DNA of 64,000 nucleotides from Ensifer sp. MPMI2T (lineage in GTDB: Bacteria > Pseudomonadota > Alphaproteobacteria > Rhizobiales > Rhizobiaceae), in NCBI RefSeq assembly GCF_004827385.1, contig NZ_SRXN01000034.1, forward strand, positions 1-64,000. The letters are read 5' to 3'. Under the pieces are notes generated by a model. The model did not search any database, was not told the origin of the DNA, and saw only the letters and a program-made list of their open reading frames with translations. Positions 62,346-64,000 of the stretch are shown here, piece after piece; position 1 is the first letter of the stretch, and the number at the start of each line of letters is the position of its first letter. The position numbers were made by a program, and so were the translations under genes.

Positions 62346-63386
62346 CTAAGCGGCCTCGATCGCTGCGCTCGATGACCATCGGAACGTTCCGCCGGTCGCC
62401 CACAAGCGGTGCATGATGACGGCCATCTTGCGCGCTACGGCGACGGCGGCTTTTTTCATGCCGCTCCGTTTGGCGATCCGCAGACCCCAGGCCTTGAGCG
62501 CCGACCATTTCTCGACGCGCGTCAACAACGTGGTTGCGGCCTCGAACAGGTAGGCACGGACGAGTGGATCTCCACATTTGGAGATCTTGCCATTGTGGTC
62601 GGCCTCGCCGGACTGATAGCGCCTGGGCGTCAAGCCTAGGTAGGCTCCAACGCTGCTCGATTTTGCGAACCTCACCGGATCATCGATTGCGGTGATGAAG
62701 GCGATCGCCGTCAACAGCCCAATTCCCGGAATGGTCATCAGCCGCCGGCATGTCGCGTTTCCTCTGGCATAACGCGCCAGCTCTCGGTCGAGGCAGAGAA
62801 TTTGCTGCTTCAAGCCGGTGTAGACCGTAAGCAAGGCGCGTACGGTGTGGTTCACGCGACCAGCCTCCGGCGCGGACGCTTCGCTGACCAGTGTTTCGAA
62901 CGACAGTCCGTCGCGTCGCCTGAGGACAACGCCGAAGGTCTTCAGCATTCCCCTGATCTGGTTGCTCACTTCGACGCGCATGGCGACGAGTTGGGCCCGC
63001 GCCCCCAGCATCGATCGGACCGTGTGACTGTCGAGGCTTTTGACACCGACTTCACGGTACCAGCCGGCCTTTACGATTTGTGCCAGTCCGTGAGCATCGT
63101 TCTTGTCGGTCTTGTTTATTTGCATGTTCAAGGCTGCCTTCGCGTGGCGGGCGTCCAGACAGACGATCGGCAATCCTTCCGCTTTGAGCGCGTGCCAATG
63201 CCAGGTGGACAGCGGACCGCTCTCCAGTCCTATCCGGATCGCGTTCGGCGCCTTGGCCTTGATCGCCCCTGAAATCCCCTCCGGAGTCGAAAGACATGTG
63301 CCCTGCCAAACGATCCTGCCATCGCTGCCAATAACGCACACGTGTGTGATGTCCTGCGACACGTCCAGTCCGACGAACTGTTCCAT
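62346..63386 (-). CDS. IS110-family transposase
   Basis: 346 residues, full length. FVGLDVSQDITHVCVIGSDG opens the RuvC-like DEDD domain with the first Asp at residue 8; IGLESGP carries the Glu; INKTDKNDAHGLAQI the next Asp pair. The C-terminal Tnp20 domain has MTIPGIGLLTAIAFITAIDD and GKISKCGDPLVRAYLFEAAT with the Ser of the second active site. IS110 elements use a bridge RNA encoded in a non-coding end to pair target and donor DNA (established for the family). Both flanks here are non-coding. Confidence 0.96.
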   Translation of the reverse strand: MEQFVGLDVSQDITHVCVIGSDGRIVWQGTCLSTPEGISGAIKAKAPNAIRIGLESGPLSTWHWHALKAEGLPIVCLDARHAKAALNMQINKTDKNDAHGLAQIVKAGWYREVGVKSLDSHTVRSMLGARAQLVAMRVEVSNQIRGMLKTFGVVLRRRDGLSFETLVSEASAPEAGRVNHTVRALLTVYTGLKQQILCLDRELARYARGNATCRRLMTIPGIGLLTAIAFITAIDDPVRFAKSSSVGAYLGLTPRRYQSGEADHNGKISKCGDPLVRAYLFEAATTLLTRVEKWSALKAWGLRIAKRSGMKKAAVAVARKMAVIMHRLWATGGTFRWSSSAAIEAA

Positions 63387-63793
63387 GGCCTGCTCCCGGG
63401 TTGGTTGAAACAGCGGCAGGATAGCACTGACCGCAATTATCCCATGTCGGTCCCGGTTTCCGCCCTTCGGGCGGCGCTATGCGAAACCTCCTGCGGCTGC
63501 CCTGTTAACCGGTCAAGCTGCGCGCGAACTGGCTGCGGCGCCGAAGCGCCTGCGCCTGGTACGCTCTCATGTTGGCGGCATGAATCCGTTGAGGATTCAT
63601 GCCGCAGCCCTGTGCGTCTAAAGAGACGCACGGCGCTAGGGGTAGGCTGACTGTGGGCGTGTAGAGACCCGACATATTTTGGACCACAGTACCACTTTGC
63701 GGTATTGCAGGGTGCTGCTTGGCCGGACGCAATTGGTCGAGAAAGCTTTATCTCGACGTATCGTTAGGCTTCTGCGTCTCAAAGTGAGATTCT
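63387..63793. other. non-coding flank of IS110 with palindromes; possible bridge RNA region
   Basis: No gene is visible in 400 bases. CCGCCCTTCGGGCGG is a small hairpin at 63467-63481 in the part upstream of the transposase start, where IS110-group elements keep the bridge RNA. Further right are two palindromes, a long one at 63575-63605 and GTGCGTCT-AAAG-AGACGCAC at 63612-63631, which look like host intergenic repeats and therefore lie outside the element. The exact end of the IS cannot be fixed by eye. Confidence 0.45.
63575..63631. repeat. palindrome pair, probable host intergenic element/terminator
   Basis: GCGGCATGAATCC (63575-63587) and GGATTCATGCCGC (63593-63605) pair perfectly around GTTGA; directly after, GTGCGTCT (63612-63619) pairs with AGACGCAC (63624-63631), followed by GGCGCTAG as in the RIME tail. 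It is placed to end transcription of the partial minus-strand gene at 63794-64000. Confidence 0.65.
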
Positions 63794-64000
63794 CTACCTA
63801 AATATCTGATTGAACAGGCTTTCCAGTGCACCGCCCGATTCCTGGTCTGGCTGTTCTGCACCTTGCTGCGGTTGCTCATTTGCCGCCTCGGCCGGGGTAG
63901 ACTCCTGGCCGGCCTGCTGTGCCGGAAGTGCCTGATCGCCCTTTACCGCGTCGCCGGCAATGATCTCTTCGATCGAAGGCTCGTTATCTTCTCCTTTCAG
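63794..64000 (-). CDS. C-terminal part of an unidentified protein (partial)
   Basis: 68 residues from the window edge to a TAG at 63794-63796. The sequence is a Glu/Gln/Pro/Ala-rich tail: EDNEPSIEEIIAGDAVKGDQ, AGQESTPAEAANEQPQQGAE, ending in GGALESLFNQIFR. This looks like a flexible C-terminus of an envelope-type protein; similar tails occur in AsmA-like rhizobial proteins (weak memory). The start is outside the window. Confidence 0.7.
   Translation of the reverse strand: MKGEDNEPSIEEIIAGDAVKGDQALPAQQAGQESTPAEAANEQPQQGAEQPDQESGGALESLFNQIFR

Overview
The window looks like a chromid, megaplasmid or chromosomal segment of a fast-growing rhizobium, most likely Sinorhizobium/Ensifer. Reasons: high GC with alphaproteobacterial codon use, RIME-like intergenic palindromes (near 9835-9925, 22465-22572, 59940-60012), several sugar/oligopeptide ABC operons each with its own LacI or GntR regulator, and an Rkp/Kps-type capsule (K-antigen) export locus. 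I saw no rRNA, tRNA or CRISPR array. All family calls come from reading motifs; no database was searched. Left part (1-16.6 kb), catabolic and stress genes: a ROK-family sugar-kinase-like protein whose sequence blocks are circularly permuted; the trehalose pair otsB-otsA; a LacI regulator divergent from a five-gene operon (membrane desaturase-type di-iron oxygenase, Rieske ferredoxin, ferredoxin reductase, a PanB-like protein that has lost key PanB residues, and PurU), which reads as an undescribed oxidative pathway releasing C1 units; then a LacI-controlled carbohydrate ABC transporter with a GH172 (DUF2961) enzyme and a 34-bp perfect palindrome in front of the regulator. 17-29 kb, an organosulfate-type catabolic cluster around a GntR/FCD regulator: two DapA/NAL-type aldolases, two sulfatases with the C-T-P-S-R formylglycine motif (the second has two single-base frameshifts) and a complete oligopeptide-type ABC transporter, closed by a strong terminator. 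29-41.4 kb, capsule locus: KpsE/KpsT/KpsM exporter, galE, a short one-module KpsC-like protein, a GT2-Capsule_synth fusion, a second intact KpsM, a decayed third KpsM, an FkbM methyltransferase, and a scrambled asmA remnant. 41.4-44 kb, a scar: an endolysin fragment with terminator, a glycosyltransferase, a small phage-like tail fragment and an IS66 remnant. 44-59 kb, a polysaccharide-assembly island of mixed, partly lower-GC genes: a GT2/GT4 protein, two polysaccharide pyruvyl transferases, a GT29 (sialyltransferase-like) protein, rfbCBDA for dTDP-L-rhamnose, an MsbA-type ABC exporter, further glycosyltransferases and a GT39-like membrane protein. 59-64 kb, mobile and accessory DNA: about 1 kb without genes, an IS3 remnant, an orphan nucleotidyltransferase behind two near-identical palindromes, imperfect direct repeats, an intact IS110-family transposase and the end of an unknown protein. 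Functionally, the left half feeds carbon from compatible solutes, oligosaccharides and (inferred) sulfated substrates, while the right half builds and exports surface polysaccharide; decay and IS debris are concentrated at the borders of the glycan modules.
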